64,000 nucleotides of DNA from Prolixibacteraceae bacterium (GCA_003506435.1 DOAQ01000046.1:372001-436000); one strand, 5' to 3'. Positions 8,133 through 17,721 are shown, counted from the first letter of the stretch. A program made the numbers and translations. The notes: generated by a model from the sequence alone, not told the origin.

Positions 8133-8570
8133 TTTTAAATGTCCAATATCGAATACAGAATGATGAATATTCAAAGGAACAGCCAACAGCCAGTTAAACA
8201 CGAAGACCGCGAGGACACGAAGGGAATCACAAATTTCAAATCCCATATAGTGGGCAGTCGTAGTTGGCACTCACAGTTTTCAGTGAGTATCCGGAGTTCC
8301 CGAATGATGGATGTTGAATTTTGAATGATGAATGGGACAGCCAACGGAAGTCGCAGTTAGCAGTATTGTTACGAGTTGCGGGGGACGGGTTTAAAAACCG
8401 GAAGAAATATCCAATAAAGAATATCGAATGTCCAATGGAATGGCCAACAACCGGTTAAACACGAAGACGCAAAGGAAAATCCAAGAGACAAATTTCAAAT
8501 CCCAGATAGGGAACAGTCGCAGTCGAAGAGCCGAATACTGAATGAGAAATGGAGAATGTTGAAGAATCAA
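8133..8570. repeat. AT-rich composite dispersed repeats, two more copies
   Basis: Copies at about 8133-8290 and 8401-8570 share TGTCCAATATCGAATA-type heads, GGCCAACAACCGGTTAAACACGAAG-like cores (shortened here: CCGGTTAAACACGAAG) and ATTTCAAATCCC tails ending in CAGTCGCAG. All copies in the island are in the same orientation. Nothing else is seen between 7992 and 8690. Confidence 0.6.
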
Positions 8571-8753
8571 GCCCCGAGCTATCAATCTTTCGCCCTTACT
8601 GGGCTTTTGGAATGCTACAAAGAATTAGATCAAATTTTCTTCTGAAATGCTTGTAAAATATGACGAGACAAGATAGTAAGAGAGTGAGTTTTGCTATCTT
8701 TGTAATCAGAAGAAGATATATAAAATATACGTAGCGAAAGCTATTTTCTTAGT

Positions 8754-8868
8754 GTCCATGAAACCGCCAAGATTTAAATGCCTACACGAAGAAAATAAGC
8801 TGATCGTCCATGAATTGCGTGGAATCAGTTTATTGTGTGTAGGTGGGGGCTTGGCGGTTCCTATGGAC
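8754..8868. other. 115-nt nested inverted-repeat element (structured RNA or MITE)
   Basis: Outer stem: 8754-8759 with 8863-8868 and 8762-8771 with 8850-8859. Middle stem: CCTACAC (8781-8787) with GTGTAGG (8837-8843). Inner hairpin: CTGAT (8800-8804) with ATCAG (8824-8828), then TCCATG (8807-8812) with CGTGGA (8818-8823) around an AATTG loop. A separate hairpin ACGCTCC/GGAGTGT follows at 8886-8907, just before a small gene. The layout fits either a folded RNA, perhaps a leader of that gene, or a miniature inverted-repeat transposon. Confidence 0.65.
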
Positions 8869-8925
8869 TGCAATAACTGGTATCCACGCTCCTTTTCGGG
8901 GGAGTGTAAATAAGAATTAAACAGA

Positions 8926-9159
8926 ATGATTATGAATAAACAAGCACAAACCCACCCTATTGCCACATTGGAAACGACTGTAGAATTCAGAGAAGCCTGC
9001 CGGAAGCATGGCTTTGAAACTTTTGAAGAGTTGCTGGAAATACAATCTGAAGACCTGACAGGGAAGTATTGTTTCTCGATGCATAACCTGATGGAGTTTG
9101 TCGAAATTGCAAGAAAACTCGGATTGGAGGACGAAATTAAAGAAGGAGACTGGTGGTAA
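8926..9159 (+). CDS. Mini-protein resembling the RNA polymerase alpha C-terminal domain
   Basis: A 77-residue protein, with a second possible start at 8932. From about residue 14 the pattern LETTVEFREACRKHGFETFEELL...SEDL...LMEFVEIARKLGLED follows the helix-hairpin-helix layout of the RpoA C-terminal domain (L-x-T-R-x-x-N-x-L...ds/ed-L-L...G-x-K-S-L-x-E-I...L-G-L). This is a pattern match by eye and not a confirmed homology. It stands alone, about 57 bp downstream of the structured element, which could be its leader. A DNA- or polymerase-contacting regulatory role is an inference. Confidence 0.5.
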   Translation: MIMNKQAQTHPIATLETTVEFREACRKHGFETFEELLEIQSEDLTGKYCFSMHNLMEFVEIARKLGLEDEIKEGDWW

Positions 9160-9251
9160 AGTTCCAGGTTTCAGGTTCCAAGATTACGCGATTACGAGTT
9201 GGGAGGAAGTGTTTAGTCGAAGTCGCAGTTTTCAGTCGCAGGGGAACGGCA

Positions 9252-9475
9252 AAAATGTCCAATATCCAACAAGAATATCGAATAACCAAATATAAAGACA
9301 ACAGCAGCCGGTTAAACACGAAGGCACGAGGACACGAAGGAAATTCCAAAAGATAAATCCCGGATAGTGATCAGTCGCAGAATTCAGTCGCAGGGAACAG
9401 CCGGAAAATAAAAAATTATCCAATATTCAATTCCCAATATCGAATATTCAATGGAACAGCCAAGGCACCCGGTTA
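9252..9475. repeat. AT-rich composite dispersed repeats abutting the RteC-like gene
   Basis: One copy at about 9252-9400 and a partial copy at 9410-9475. The last copy runs into the CCGGTTA core, and its TTA is the stop codon of the minus-strand gene at 9473. The 313 bp between the two genes holds only these repeats. Confidence 0.6.
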
Positions 9476-10648
9476 GAGGCGGTTGATTTGGTTGAGGAGC
9501 TGGATAATGGTACTGCGGATTTCGAGGCGGGCGGATTCTTCGATGTTGTAAAAACGCATCCGGAAACTGTCAGGCGAAATGTTTTCCTGCTTTTTCGACT
9601 GGGTGTAAATAGCGTAAAAAGTAATGAGCTCTTTCCGGTTCTTGTTTTTTATTACCCCGGATTCGACCAACAGGCGGATAAAGCAGGCGACTTGTGCAAC
9701 CGATAATTCCGTTACAATTTTAAAATTGTGGTCAATTAGTTGATGACCGGTATCCGGGTGGGCCAGCAAAACCATCCGTTTTTCCAGGAAACAAATTTCT
9801 TCAAGTATCCAATGGCTGATAAATTCTTTCACATTTGTCTGTTTGGGATTAAAACATGCCGTTGTATCAATCAGCCGTTGGTTGGCCGTTTTAAGATGGA
9901 AATACAACTTTTCGATTTTGTCCTTCAGTGAATCTAGACTTTGGATGTTGTCTTCTATTTGTCTGGTGTAATAATTGAGATAGCCAACGGAATTATAATT
10001 CAATGTAAACAAACTGTCCATTAACGGCCTTCCGATTTCTGCCTGACTGGATGATGCAGAAACATACCAATGCAGGATTTTCAGGAGCCGGACGAGGTAG
10101 TCTTTCCGACCAAAAGACAAAGACCTTTTTTTATTCCTGATCAGATGAATAAAAGGATTTAAAGCAATGCATAACAACTCATTGCGTGTGCCCTTATTTT
10201 CAATCGGGCATTTTGATAATTTTGCCCGGAAACATTTTACTGTTTTTTGCCGGTTGAATAGAGAAACCGGCTGGTCTGTATTCCAATGTGCAGGATATTT
10301 CCGTAACAGGTATTGCTGCAAATTTTCAAGGACAGCCAAAACCCGGAAGCAAACTGCCAACTGGCCTGTTTTCCAAGGGTTTCCATTTTTCCGTACCAAC
10401 AGAATGTCCCGGCACAGGCTGTCGGACAGGAAAACGAGTTGGCGCAGGTGGTTTTTTACCAGTTGTTTACCTGTCTTCTCATTCTCCAGGGATGAAAGAC
10501 TTTTACTGAGTTCAAATTTGAACTTTCCTGCTTCTGCCTTGATTTCCAAAAACAAAGCATCCGGTTTTTCCGGGGATGGAAGTTCGGAGGGGGACGGGTT
10601 CATGCAGGACAGAACCAGATCGTCGATTTCTCTTAATAAATACTCCAT
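9473..10648 (-). CDS. RteC-like protein
   Basis: A 391-residue protein. Its last third (TELSVAQVACFIRLLVESGVI, then KKQENISPDSFRMRFYNIEE) resembles the RteC family of Bacteroidota conjugative elements, where RteC regulates excision genes. It is much longer than classical RteC and the N-terminal 250 residues are charged and helical without a motif I know. There is no RteA/RteB, integrase, relaxase or transfer gene in the window, so it is probably an orphan or a remnant of an element. Its stop codon lies in a dispersed repeat. Confidence 0.6.
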   Translation of the reverse strand: MEYLLREIDDLVLSCMNPSPSELPSPEKPDALFLEIKAEAGKFKFELSKSLSSLENEKTGKQLVKNHLRQLVFLSDSLCRDILLVRKNGNPWKTGQLAVCFRVLAVLENLQQYLLRKYPAHWNTDQPVSLFNRQKTVKCFRAKLSKCPIENKGTRNELLCIALNPFIHLIRNKKRSLSFGRKDYLVRLLKILHWYVSASSSQAEIGRPLMDSLFTLNYNSVGYLNYYTRQIEDNIQSLDSLKDKIEKLYFHLKTANQRLIDTTACFNPKQTNVKEFISHWILEEICFLEKRMVLLAHPDTGHQLIDHNFKIVTELSVAQVACFIRLLVESGVIKNKNRKELITFYAIYTQSKKQENISPDSFRMRFYNIEESARLEIRSTIIQLLNQINRL

Positions 10649-10993
10649 AAATCGAGGTGATAATTAAACTTTATTTTTTTGCTTTCGGGCTACCCGGCTG
10701 GGAAGTGATGAATGATGAATTATAAATTTTGAATGATAAATGATGATTGATGAATGTTGTTTTAAAAACACTATTACAATATCTACTCAATTGTTCAAAC
10801 ACGTTTTCCCAACCGGATACTTCCCTGCCCAAAAACATTGCTGTTATAATTTACAGAGCTTCTCTCCTGTTTAGTTATCCCTTTTTTCAACTTCAAAATA
10901 TTGGATCAATGGTATGGTTTCATAAATAAAAAGTTTAATGTTATGAATAAGGTTTATCAGAATGCTATTCATGAGCTTCAGGGGTAAAGTCCC
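10649..10993. other. Gene-free boundary between island and PUL
   Basis: Contains a degenerate simple repeat of ATGATGAAT/GATAAATGATGATTGATGAATG type (about 10706-10755) and otherwise AT-rich sequence. I see no gene, no tRNA and no clear terminator for the PUL, whose last gene ends at 10994. Confidence 0.6.
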
Positions 10994-11893
10994 CTATGTT
11001 TGTAATAGTTTTATCCATTTAAAGAGTGGAATCATCCATTCATTTGTTGGTAATTTTAATACGAACCCATGATTTCCGTGTGGATAAAGATGCATTTCTG
11101 CCGGAATTTTATTTCGGATTAATTCCTTATAAAAACGGATGCTGTTTTCAACAGGCACAACAATATCATCTCCGGTATGGGTTATCCATGTAAGAGGTGT
11201 ATCTGTATTTATGTGATCTTCATTTGAGAAAAAATTTATCCGTTCTCTTTCCGGATTTTCACCCAGTAAATTTATTCTCGATCCCTGATGGGTCATTTCA
11301 TCGTTCATGCTAATTACCGGATATATTAAGATCATAAAATCAGGACGAAGGTTCACTTTTTCGTTATTCAAAATGTAGGACTTATCGAAATGCGTACCTG
11401 CTGTTGAAGCTATATGTCCCCCAGCAGAGAAACCCATAACCCCAATTTTATGAGGATTCAAATTCCATTCCTCTGCATGAAGTCTCACTGTTTTAATTGC
11501 CTGTTGTGCATCCTGCAATGGCCCAATCGATTTATCTTTCATTATTGAGTCGCTTGGCAGCCGGTATTTTACGATAAAAGCAGTAATCCCTTCATTTACA
11601 AAGGCTTTTGCGATCTCAATCCCTTCGAGGTGGTAGCTAAGCATCGAATATCCGCCTCCGGGGAAAATGATTACTGCAATACCAATTGCTATTCCTTTAT
11701 CGGGTAAATAAACTTCCAGTGTCGGCTCAGAAACATTCCGATATCCAAAAAAATTACCTTCTCTTTCTATCCTTATTTCTTTCATTCGATGGGGAAGACT
11801 ATTGGGGATACTATCAGAATAAAGAGGAATAATGTCTTGTGCAAAAATCTGATACGTTACGAACGTCAGTAAAATTATTAAAATTGTTTTCAT
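10994..11893 (-). CDS. Secreted alpha/beta hydrolase, acetylesterase-like
   Basis: A 299-residue protein from the ATG at 11893, which gives a good signal peptide (KTILIILLTFVTYQIFA). The frame is open back to 12010, but that extension would bury the signal. Seen motifs are the oxyanion segment IIFPGGGYSML, the nucleophile elbow GFSAGG, the Asp in HTGDDIVVP and the His in HGNHGF. This is the BD-FAE/acetyl-xylan-esterase-like group. It is the last gene of the PUL and probably removes acetyl or other ester groups from the target glycan in the periplasm. Confidence 0.82.
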   Translation of the reverse strand: MKTILIILLTFVTYQIFAQDIIPLYSDSIPNSLPHRMKEIRIEREGNFFGYRNVSEPTLEVYLPDKGIAIGIAVIIFPGGGYSMLSYHLEGIEIAKAFVNEGITAFIVKYRLPSDSIMKDKSIGPLQDAQQAIKTVRLHAEEWNLNPHKIGVMGFSAGGHIASTAGTHFDKSYILNNEKVNLRPDFMILIYPVISMNDEMTHQGSRINLLGENPERERINFFSNEDHINTDTPLTWITHTGDDIVVPVENSIRFYKELIRNKIPAEMHLYPHGNHGFVLKLPTNEWMIPLFKWIKLLQT

Positions 11894-12010
11894 CGAAAGA
11901 GTTTCTGTTTTTTTATAAACTTTTACAGTTGCGCCTATTATTGTAATAAATCCTTCACTTCTCAATATGCTTTGTATAAAAACTACATCGGGTTTATTCG
12001 TGACATTCAT

Positions 12011-13978
12011 TCAATCATAAACCCGTAAACAATCAACAACAATCTGTCCGTTCTTGCCTTTTACCCGGAGTGAATTTTCCCTTTTAGGAAGAGACTTCAT
12101 AGAACAAATTACCTTACTTTTTCTAGAAATTTCTGAATGTAGGTCCACATTTGCAATTGTTTCTCCATTTAAAATAATTTGAATTTTTCCGAGTCCAGGC
12201 ATTTTAGGGCTGTATAATTCGAAACCACTTCCTTTAAAACTCCATTTTGCACATGCCGTATCAATTTTCGATACAGCTCCGATTCCATACATGAACACAG
12301 TATCATTCAATTCTTTCCAATCTACCATACCTGAACCGGAATTGAGCAAACCTTCTGTATATAACCATGTATTAAACCCCGGTTGCTTTTCCCCATCGAC
12401 GATACACGACTCAACCTCAATACCCGAATGTTCCTTTGTCATTATACCAAAACGTCCAAAAGCATTATCCTTGAATTCTCCTTGCCAGACATTCTTTTCA
12501 TCAATAAGAATATTTGTTGCTTTTCCATGATGTTCTACTCTTAACGATGTCCAGTCCTTTTTATCAAAAATGCCACGGGCAATAGTATCGGTTATTCCAT
12601 TAGCAGAGGCATGTAGTAATAACCATTGGTTCTCATTTAGTTGAACCCGGTTATGCGATGTAAACATCAACTGGTTCAATGTTGCTTTTGAATAAGGTTT
12701 ATTGGGACCTAGCGGAGCCTGGTAATTCATTAAAAAAGCAATTGTTCCATAATAGGAAAATGATGTATTTATTTCCGGCCATTGATAAAACTCCGGGATA
12801 AAAGTACAAGAAGGGCTTTCGTGACCGGTAAGTACAAATCCTGCATCTGTATAGAATTTGTCCCAGGGGACAGATGCAACATTAATTGTTCCCTGATTTT
12901 CCTTGTCTTTACTGGTAAACATGACTTTAAAACGTCCTTCTTTGTCAACGAACCCGGTTATTGTTTGTCCCCAAATACCTGCATATTCATTTTCAGTATT
13001 TAAGCTGTGCCAGATAGAACCTTCCTTCCATAACTCCCAGCTTTCGGAATTCATTACCTGATCAGCCGAAATCCTGAAGATACATTGAAAGTTCCTGTTT
13101 GCTGCAACAGATGTTGCCGGTGCATAAATTGTGTCCTGATACTGGAAAGCAGGATAAAATTCCATCAGAGATGGATAATAAAATTCATTTTCGCATGACC
13201 TGATTATCAGAGGGGTTGACCACGGACCTTCCAGCGTTGGTGCAGAAACTGCTCCAAGTGCCCAACTGTAATAATTTTCCGAGTCCATCATGAAGAGGAT
13301 TACCCATTTATCTTTTGTTTTGAGAAGCATTCCTGCATAACAACGGTTATATTTCCCAAACAGAGGGTTATTATTAAAATAACTACTTGGAAGTACATAC
13401 CGTTTTAGTTTATATGGTCCTTGTGGAGAATCTGAAACAGCCAATGCGATTCCGCTATGGTCGCGCCAATTTTTATGGGAAGTGGTGCGGGCGCCGACTA
13501 TCATGTAATATTTACCTTCATGATAAACAACAGAAGCATCTAATGCACTCTTTACCTGTTCTTGCTCCCCATCAAACATTACTTTCTCGTTTTTAAAAAC
13601 GGGGCCAAGTTCATTCCACGTTTTTCCTTTGTCGTAAGAACAAAAGACAATAATAGTTTTATCAATTTCTGTAGATATTGTTGTATCCGGGTTATGTTGA
13701 TATCCTTTTCTATATTGGGAAACATAAATATATTCGTTTCCCGTTACCGGATCTTCAAAATAGAATCCATTCACCGGCCATTCATAAGGTGAAGAACCAC
13801 GATGAAGCGGATTCTTTCCGAACCTTTTGAAATTATCAAAAGATGGGTCTCCAAATACAGGGTGCCTCATCCACGCCTCTTTCATGGAAGATAAAGCATA
13901 GTCTGTTCCTTTGGGCTTTTTATTAATGAATGCTGATATACATATTGCGATAATAAATATGATAATAGTTCTTTTCAT
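12011..13978 (-). CDS. Exported beta-propeller glycosidase-like protein (GH43/GH117-like)
   Basis: A 655-residue protein with an N-terminal export signal. Residues from about 60 to 400 carry repeated blade-like segments such as DASVVYHEGKYYMIVGART and GLALAVSDSPQGPY-type sequence (seen here as GIALAVSDSPQGPYKL), typical of five-bladed propeller glycosidases. The next 150 residues look like a concanavalin-type sandwich and the last 130 like another carbohydrate-binding module. The catalytic acids cannot be assigned by eye, so family and activity stay open. It is followed by the esterase with no real gap. Confidence 0.65.
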   Translation of the reverse strand: MKRTIIIFIIAICISAFINKKPKGTDYALSSMKEAWMRHPVFGDPSFDNFKRFGKNPLHRGSSPYEWPVNGFYFEDPVTGNEYIYVSQYRKGYQHNPDTTISTEIDKTIIVFCSYDKGKTWNELGPVFKNEKVMFDGEQEQVKSALDASVVYHEGKYYMIVGARTTSHKNWRDHSGIALAVSDSPQGPYKLKRYVLPSSYFNNNPLFGKYNRCYAGMLLKTKDKWVILFMMDSENYYSWALGAVSAPTLEGPWSTPLIIRSCENEFYYPSLMEFYPAFQYQDTIYAPATSVAANRNFQCIFRISADQVMNSESWELWKEGSIWHSLNTENEYAGIWGQTITGFVDKEGRFKVMFTSKDKENQGTINVASVPWDKFYTDAGFVLTGHESPSCTFIPEFYQWPEINTSFSYYGTIAFLMNYQAPLGPNKPYSKATLNQLMFTSHNRVQLNENQWLLLHASANGITDTIARGIFDKKDWTSLRVEHHGKATNILIDEKNVWQGEFKDNAFGRFGIMTKEHSGIEVESCIVDGEKQPGFNTWLYTEGLLNSGSGMVDWKELNDTVFMYGIGAVSKIDTACAKWSFKGSGFELYSPKMPGLGKIQIILNGETIANVDLHSEISRKSKVICSMKSLPKRENSLRVKGKNGQIVVDCLRVYD

Positions 13979-13990
13979 TTCAGCCGACTT

Positions 13991-16426
13991 TTATTCGTTT
14001 TTCTGTGATTCAATTGTATAGCTTCCGGGCTTTAATTCTATATCAAAATCGTGTTGTATCTCTTTGAGGAAAGGAAATACCTGTTTCCTCTTTTCTGAAA
14101 AAAGTACAACTGTTTGGGTTTCTCCTTTTACTGGTAATTTGAACAATGCTTTACTTCCAGCCGGGACAGTAATTTCAAATATCTGCTTGTTGTCGGATTT
14201 TTTCCAACTTGAAATAATTTTCCCTGTAGGAGATTCATATTCACAATATAAAGAATCAAGACCTTGAGGTAGAGTTGGAGCAATGGTAAACTTTTCAAAT
14301 CCAGGATAGTCGGGATCAGGCCTGATTCCCCCTAGCCAGCGGTAAAACCATTCGGACACGGAACCAAACATCGGATGGCAATTGGAATAAATGTTATCAC
14401 TCTCCTTCCAGGTTTCCCATATCGTAGTTGCACCACGATCTATCATGAATCCCCATCCCGGATAGAGTTTGCTATTTATAATATCAAAAACGGTATCGGC
14501 ATAACCTTCTTTAGAAAGCGCTTCCAGAATGTATTTCGTTCCAAATATACCCGTCGTGAAATGACTTGAAGGTTCTTTTGCTATCGTATTAAACAACGAA
14601 TCCACAGCAGCTCTGCGTTCATTTTCAGGAATGACATCAAAATAAAGCAAGGTCGAAAACAGGGTTTGTTTATTGATTGTCCCTTTAAAAGGTTCATTCC
14701 AGAATTTTGTCAGAATTTGTTTCTGAAGATAATGTGCAAGGTTTGAAAACTTTTCCTCATTTTTTCTATCATGCATCAGCGAAGCAAATTTTTGCATAAT
14801 CCGGGCACATTGAAGATAATGTGTTGTCCCCGTGAGTTCAACCGGAACTTTTTCCAGTGACTCATGGTCGCCAAGTCCCTTGTCTACTATTCCATTTGGA
14901 TGAATACGGGAAACCTTTTCCATCCACTTTAAATCCAGAGGATACATTTCTTTGACTATGTCCAGATCGTTGTAATACAGGAGCAGGTTGTATTGTGTAA
15001 TGAGGAATGCTGATTCCCAGCTTAAACCACAATACCTGATTCCCACATAAGGAGCAGTATCCACAAACACCGAATCATTCATAGCATCAACCCAGTCATA
15101 AATGGTTTTGCGGTAAAAAGCCTGCATATTGAAATTGTAAATAAACGCTTCACCTGTGGCATTAAGGTCTCCCCCATAACCAAATCTTTCCCTTCCCGGA
15201 CAATCAGATTGAACTCCTATCAGGTTAGCAAGAAAAGTTCGTACAGTCGCCTCCTGAATTAAATTGATCAGTGGGGAAGAACAAGAAAAACTATTTTTAT
15301 CTACATTAGTATTTAGTACAAGCCCAACCACATCTGAGCATTCCGGTTTTCTCTTCAATCCTGTAATTTCAATATAACGGTATACATGAAAGGTAAATTC
15401 AGGGCTATACCAAATGACACCTTGTTTCCCGAAAATATATTGATCTGTTTGCCATGCAATTGCCGGAGATCCAGGGCCTCCTTTTCCTTTCTTTTTTATT
15501 TGCCCGCAGACCGATGTCATCACGTTTAAACTTCCATCGTCATAAAGTCGCTCACCGAAACGGAAAGAAACAGTATCACCGTATTCTCCGGTAAGTTTGA
15601 CCTTATAGATACCCGTGAAGTTCACGCCCATATCGATGATGTAAGTCCCATCTTTTACTTCTGTAATTGATATTGGTTTAATACTATCTGAAATTTGTAT
15701 TGGCGGGAAAAAGATTTTTTGTAATTGTCCTCCGGTGCCTTCAAATTCAACAGATTTCAACCATGATTTATCGTCAAACTTCACATTATCCCATCCCGTG
15801 ATTTCTTTTCGGGCATCGTATACTTCTCCCAGATACACGTTGTTTCTTATAATTGGCCCGTGAGAATGTTTCCAGGAACTGTCTGTGAAAATTTCATCAA
15901 CAGTCTCATCCGTATAACTAATTTTTAGTTTTGAGATAAATACCGGTTTCCCTATTGGCAACACGTCCCTCAAATTACGATGGCCCTGTATTTTCAGCGG
16001 TAAGGGATTATAAAATCCATTGCCAAGGGTTATGCCAATACAATTCATTCCAATCTGAATATCGGAAGTAACATCATATTCAGAATAATATATTCTTTTG
16101 CTGTAATTGGTCCATACGGGATCCAGAAAGTTTTTACCTATTCGTTGCCCATTCATTGATGCCCGGTAATAACCAGCAGCAGTAACGCATAAAGTTGCGC
16201 TTTTAACCTTTTTCCCAACAAAAAATTCTTTTCGAAACAATGGCGTTGGATGAGGCTCATAAAAAAGGGAATCAACTATTGGTAAACTATTCGTCTCCCC
16301 GATCCATACTGCCTGCCCGAAATCACAATTTCCGGGATAAGCAGCACTATTGTTGCTATCACTTTTTACAGGGAATAGCATGAAACCAAAAATCATTAAA
16401 AGGCTTTGGAAAAATTTAAGAATCAT
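13991..16426 (-). CDS. Alpha-L-rhamnosidase, GH78
   Basis: An 811-residue exported protein. The ATG at 16426 gives a signal peptide and lies 20 bp after the previous stop. N-terminal beta domains precede the (alpha/alpha)6 barrel, which shows DCPGRERFGYGGDLNATGEA (a GH78 hallmark with the catalytic acidic region), GDHESLEKVPVELTGTTHY and DRGATTIWETW, followed by a C-terminal beta sandwich. It should release alpha-linked L-rhamnose and is the best clue to the PUL substrate. Confidence 0.9.
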   Translation of the reverse strand: MILKFFQSLLMIFGFMLFPVKSDSNNSAAYPGNCDFGQAVWIGETNSLPIVDSLFYEPHPTPLFRKEFFVGKKVKSATLCVTAAGYYRASMNGQRIGKNFLDPVWTNYSKRIYYSEYDVTSDIQIGMNCIGITLGNGFYNPLPLKIQGHRNLRDVLPIGKPVFISKLKISYTDETVDEIFTDSSWKHSHGPIIRNNVYLGEVYDARKEITGWDNVKFDDKSWLKSVEFEGTGGQLQKIFFPPIQISDSIKPISITEVKDGTYIIDMGVNFTGIYKVKLTGEYGDTVSFRFGERLYDDGSLNVMTSVCGQIKKKGKGGPGSPAIAWQTDQYIFGKQGVIWYSPEFTFHVYRYIEITGLKRKPECSDVVGLVLNTNVDKNSFSCSSPLINLIQEATVRTFLANLIGVQSDCPGRERFGYGGDLNATGEAFIYNFNMQAFYRKTIYDWVDAMNDSVFVDTAPYVGIRYCGLSWESAFLITQYNLLLYYNDLDIVKEMYPLDLKWMEKVSRIHPNGIVDKGLGDHESLEKVPVELTGTTHYLQCARIMQKFASLMHDRKNEEKFSNLAHYLQKQILTKFWNEPFKGTINKQTLFSTLLYFDVIPENERRAAVDSLFNTIAKEPSSHFTTGIFGTKYILEALSKEGYADTVFDIINSKLYPGWGFMIDRGATTIWETWKESDNIYSNCHPMFGSVSEWFYRWLGGIRPDPDYPGFEKFTIAPTLPQGLDSLYCEYESPTGKIISSWKKSDNKQIFEITVPAGSKALFKLPVKGETQTVVLFSEKRKQVFPFLKEIQHDFDIELKPGSYTIESQKNE

Positions 16427-16445
16427 TGTTGTATGTAATTTCTTA

Positions 16446-17687
16446 TTATTTCTCCCATACAAAAATTTCCACGTCACCGGGCCCAATTTTTATTGATTTC
16501 TCCTTCTGACTTCGGATGTCAGTCAATGAGCCATCCTTATTAACCCGTTTAATCTTTTCACTGGCTTTTATATGTAATTCCGTTGATTCAATGTAATCAC
16601 GGTTTACCACCACAAGAAATTTGTTTTCTCCTTTTTCCAGTAAGGATACAACAGCACCCTCACCAATTGTTTCCAGAACCTGAATGGGTACAGGAAGTTC
16701 GCTCAACCGTTTTGTCCCTTTGGGGATGATTTCCCCGGTATGTGCGACAGAAACAACGTTTGTTCCCAAAAATACTCCCGATAGGTTTTTTATTTCGTTG
16801 TTCAGGATTGTCAAATCATCGTAAACGCTTGTCCTTTTGCCATTATAAATAGGCCCATCATGGAAATCGTATTTGGGAGTTGACGGAGTCCAATAGGTAA
16901 AATATTGGATACCCTGTGCCCCATAAGCCAAATTGCTGTATACCTGGAGTCTCAGCCTGCCCAGATTAGGAACTGCCAGGCCAGTTCTTGGGGTTGTCAG
17001 GGCAAAAGCCCAGAAGGGCTTCCCCGCCTTTCTTGCTTCATCTGAAAATATTTCCAAATTCTCATACCATCCGTCTCGTAATGATACCTTCAAGCCGGTT
17101 TGTGTTAGTGGATAATTGTCGAATGAATAAAAAGATAATGGCACTTCATGGATAAACTTATTTACATATTCCCGATAAGTATCTACCCCAAGCTGTTCTA
17201 TTGTGGCATAATTTGGAAGAAGATTTATATAACAGAAATTTTTATCATCGACAGATTGTACTCTTTTTACCCAAGTGCTTAGCGAGCTAAAATCTTTGGC
17301 CGATGGTTCATCCCGAAAAAAATAACCAGCAAGGGCCGGATGCTCCATAAAACGATGAGTTGTATTTTCCGGTTCAGTACCCAGTTCAGGACACCGGATC
17401 ACTATTTTCATTCCGGCTTTTTGTGCCATGTCCAACGCGGATGCTACTTTGTCAGCATCAGAAAAAGAGTGTGTGAAATTTAAAGTGAATCCAGCCTCTT
17501 TCATTTCTGTAAAACGTTCAACAGTTGCTTCGTTTTCAGGTATCCCATACCAACCAAGAATAGGCAGTTGTTCTGAAAATATTAGTTTTTCTTTCTCACC
17601 TGAAAAATCATCACTGCACGAATATTCAATACCACAAAAAGTTATTAGAATTAGTAGGAAAAATTTTGATCTCATATATAAACGCAT
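16446..17687 (-). CDS. Lipoprotein with a GH-A-type TIM barrel
   Basis: A 413-residue protein with a lipobox ending FCGIEYSC, so probably anchored to a membrane by Cys24; an ATG at residue 5 may be the true start. The segments LGWYGIPENEATVERFTEM, MKIVIRCPELG and LAGYFFRDEPSAKDF follow the layout of clan GH-A/GH42-like barrels, with the Glu of RDEPS in the place of the acid/base. I cannot assign a GH family. It is transcribed with the rhamnosidase and likely acts on the same glycan. Confidence 0.65.
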   Translation of the reverse strand: MRLYMRSKFFLLILITFCGIEYSCSDDFSGEKEKLIFSEQLPILGWYGIPENEATVERFTEMKEAGFTLNFTHSFSDADKVASALDMAQKAGMKIVIRCPELGTEPENTTHRFMEHPALAGYFFRDEPSAKDFSSLSTWVKRVQSVDDKNFCYINLLPNYATIEQLGVDTYREYVNKFIHEVPLSFYSFDNYPLTQTGLKVSLRDGWYENLEIFSDEARKAGKPFWAFALTTPRTGLAVPNLGRLRLQVYSNLAYGAQGIQYFTYWTPSTPKYDFHDGPIYNGKRTSVYDDLTILNNEIKNLSGVFLGTNVVSVAHTGEIIPKGTKRLSELPVPIQVLETIGEGAVVSLLEKGENKFLVVVNRDYIESTELHIKASEKIKRVNKDGSLTDIRSQKEKSIKIGPGDVEIFVWEK

Positions 17688-17721
17688 CTGTATTATTAAA
17701 TTAAAATATAAATTCTCTTAA

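Noticed and set aside
8706..8966. Minus-strand open frame over the 115-nt inverted-repeat element
   Set aside because: It runs across the palindrome arms and the start of the small plus-strand gene and has no recognisable features.
5088..10648. Island considered as an intact integrative conjugative element because of the RteC-like gene
   Set aside because: No integrase, relaxase, transfer genes or attachment-site duplication were seen.
11894..12010. N-terminal extension of the PUL esterase
   Set aside because: It would place 39 residues before a clear signal peptide.
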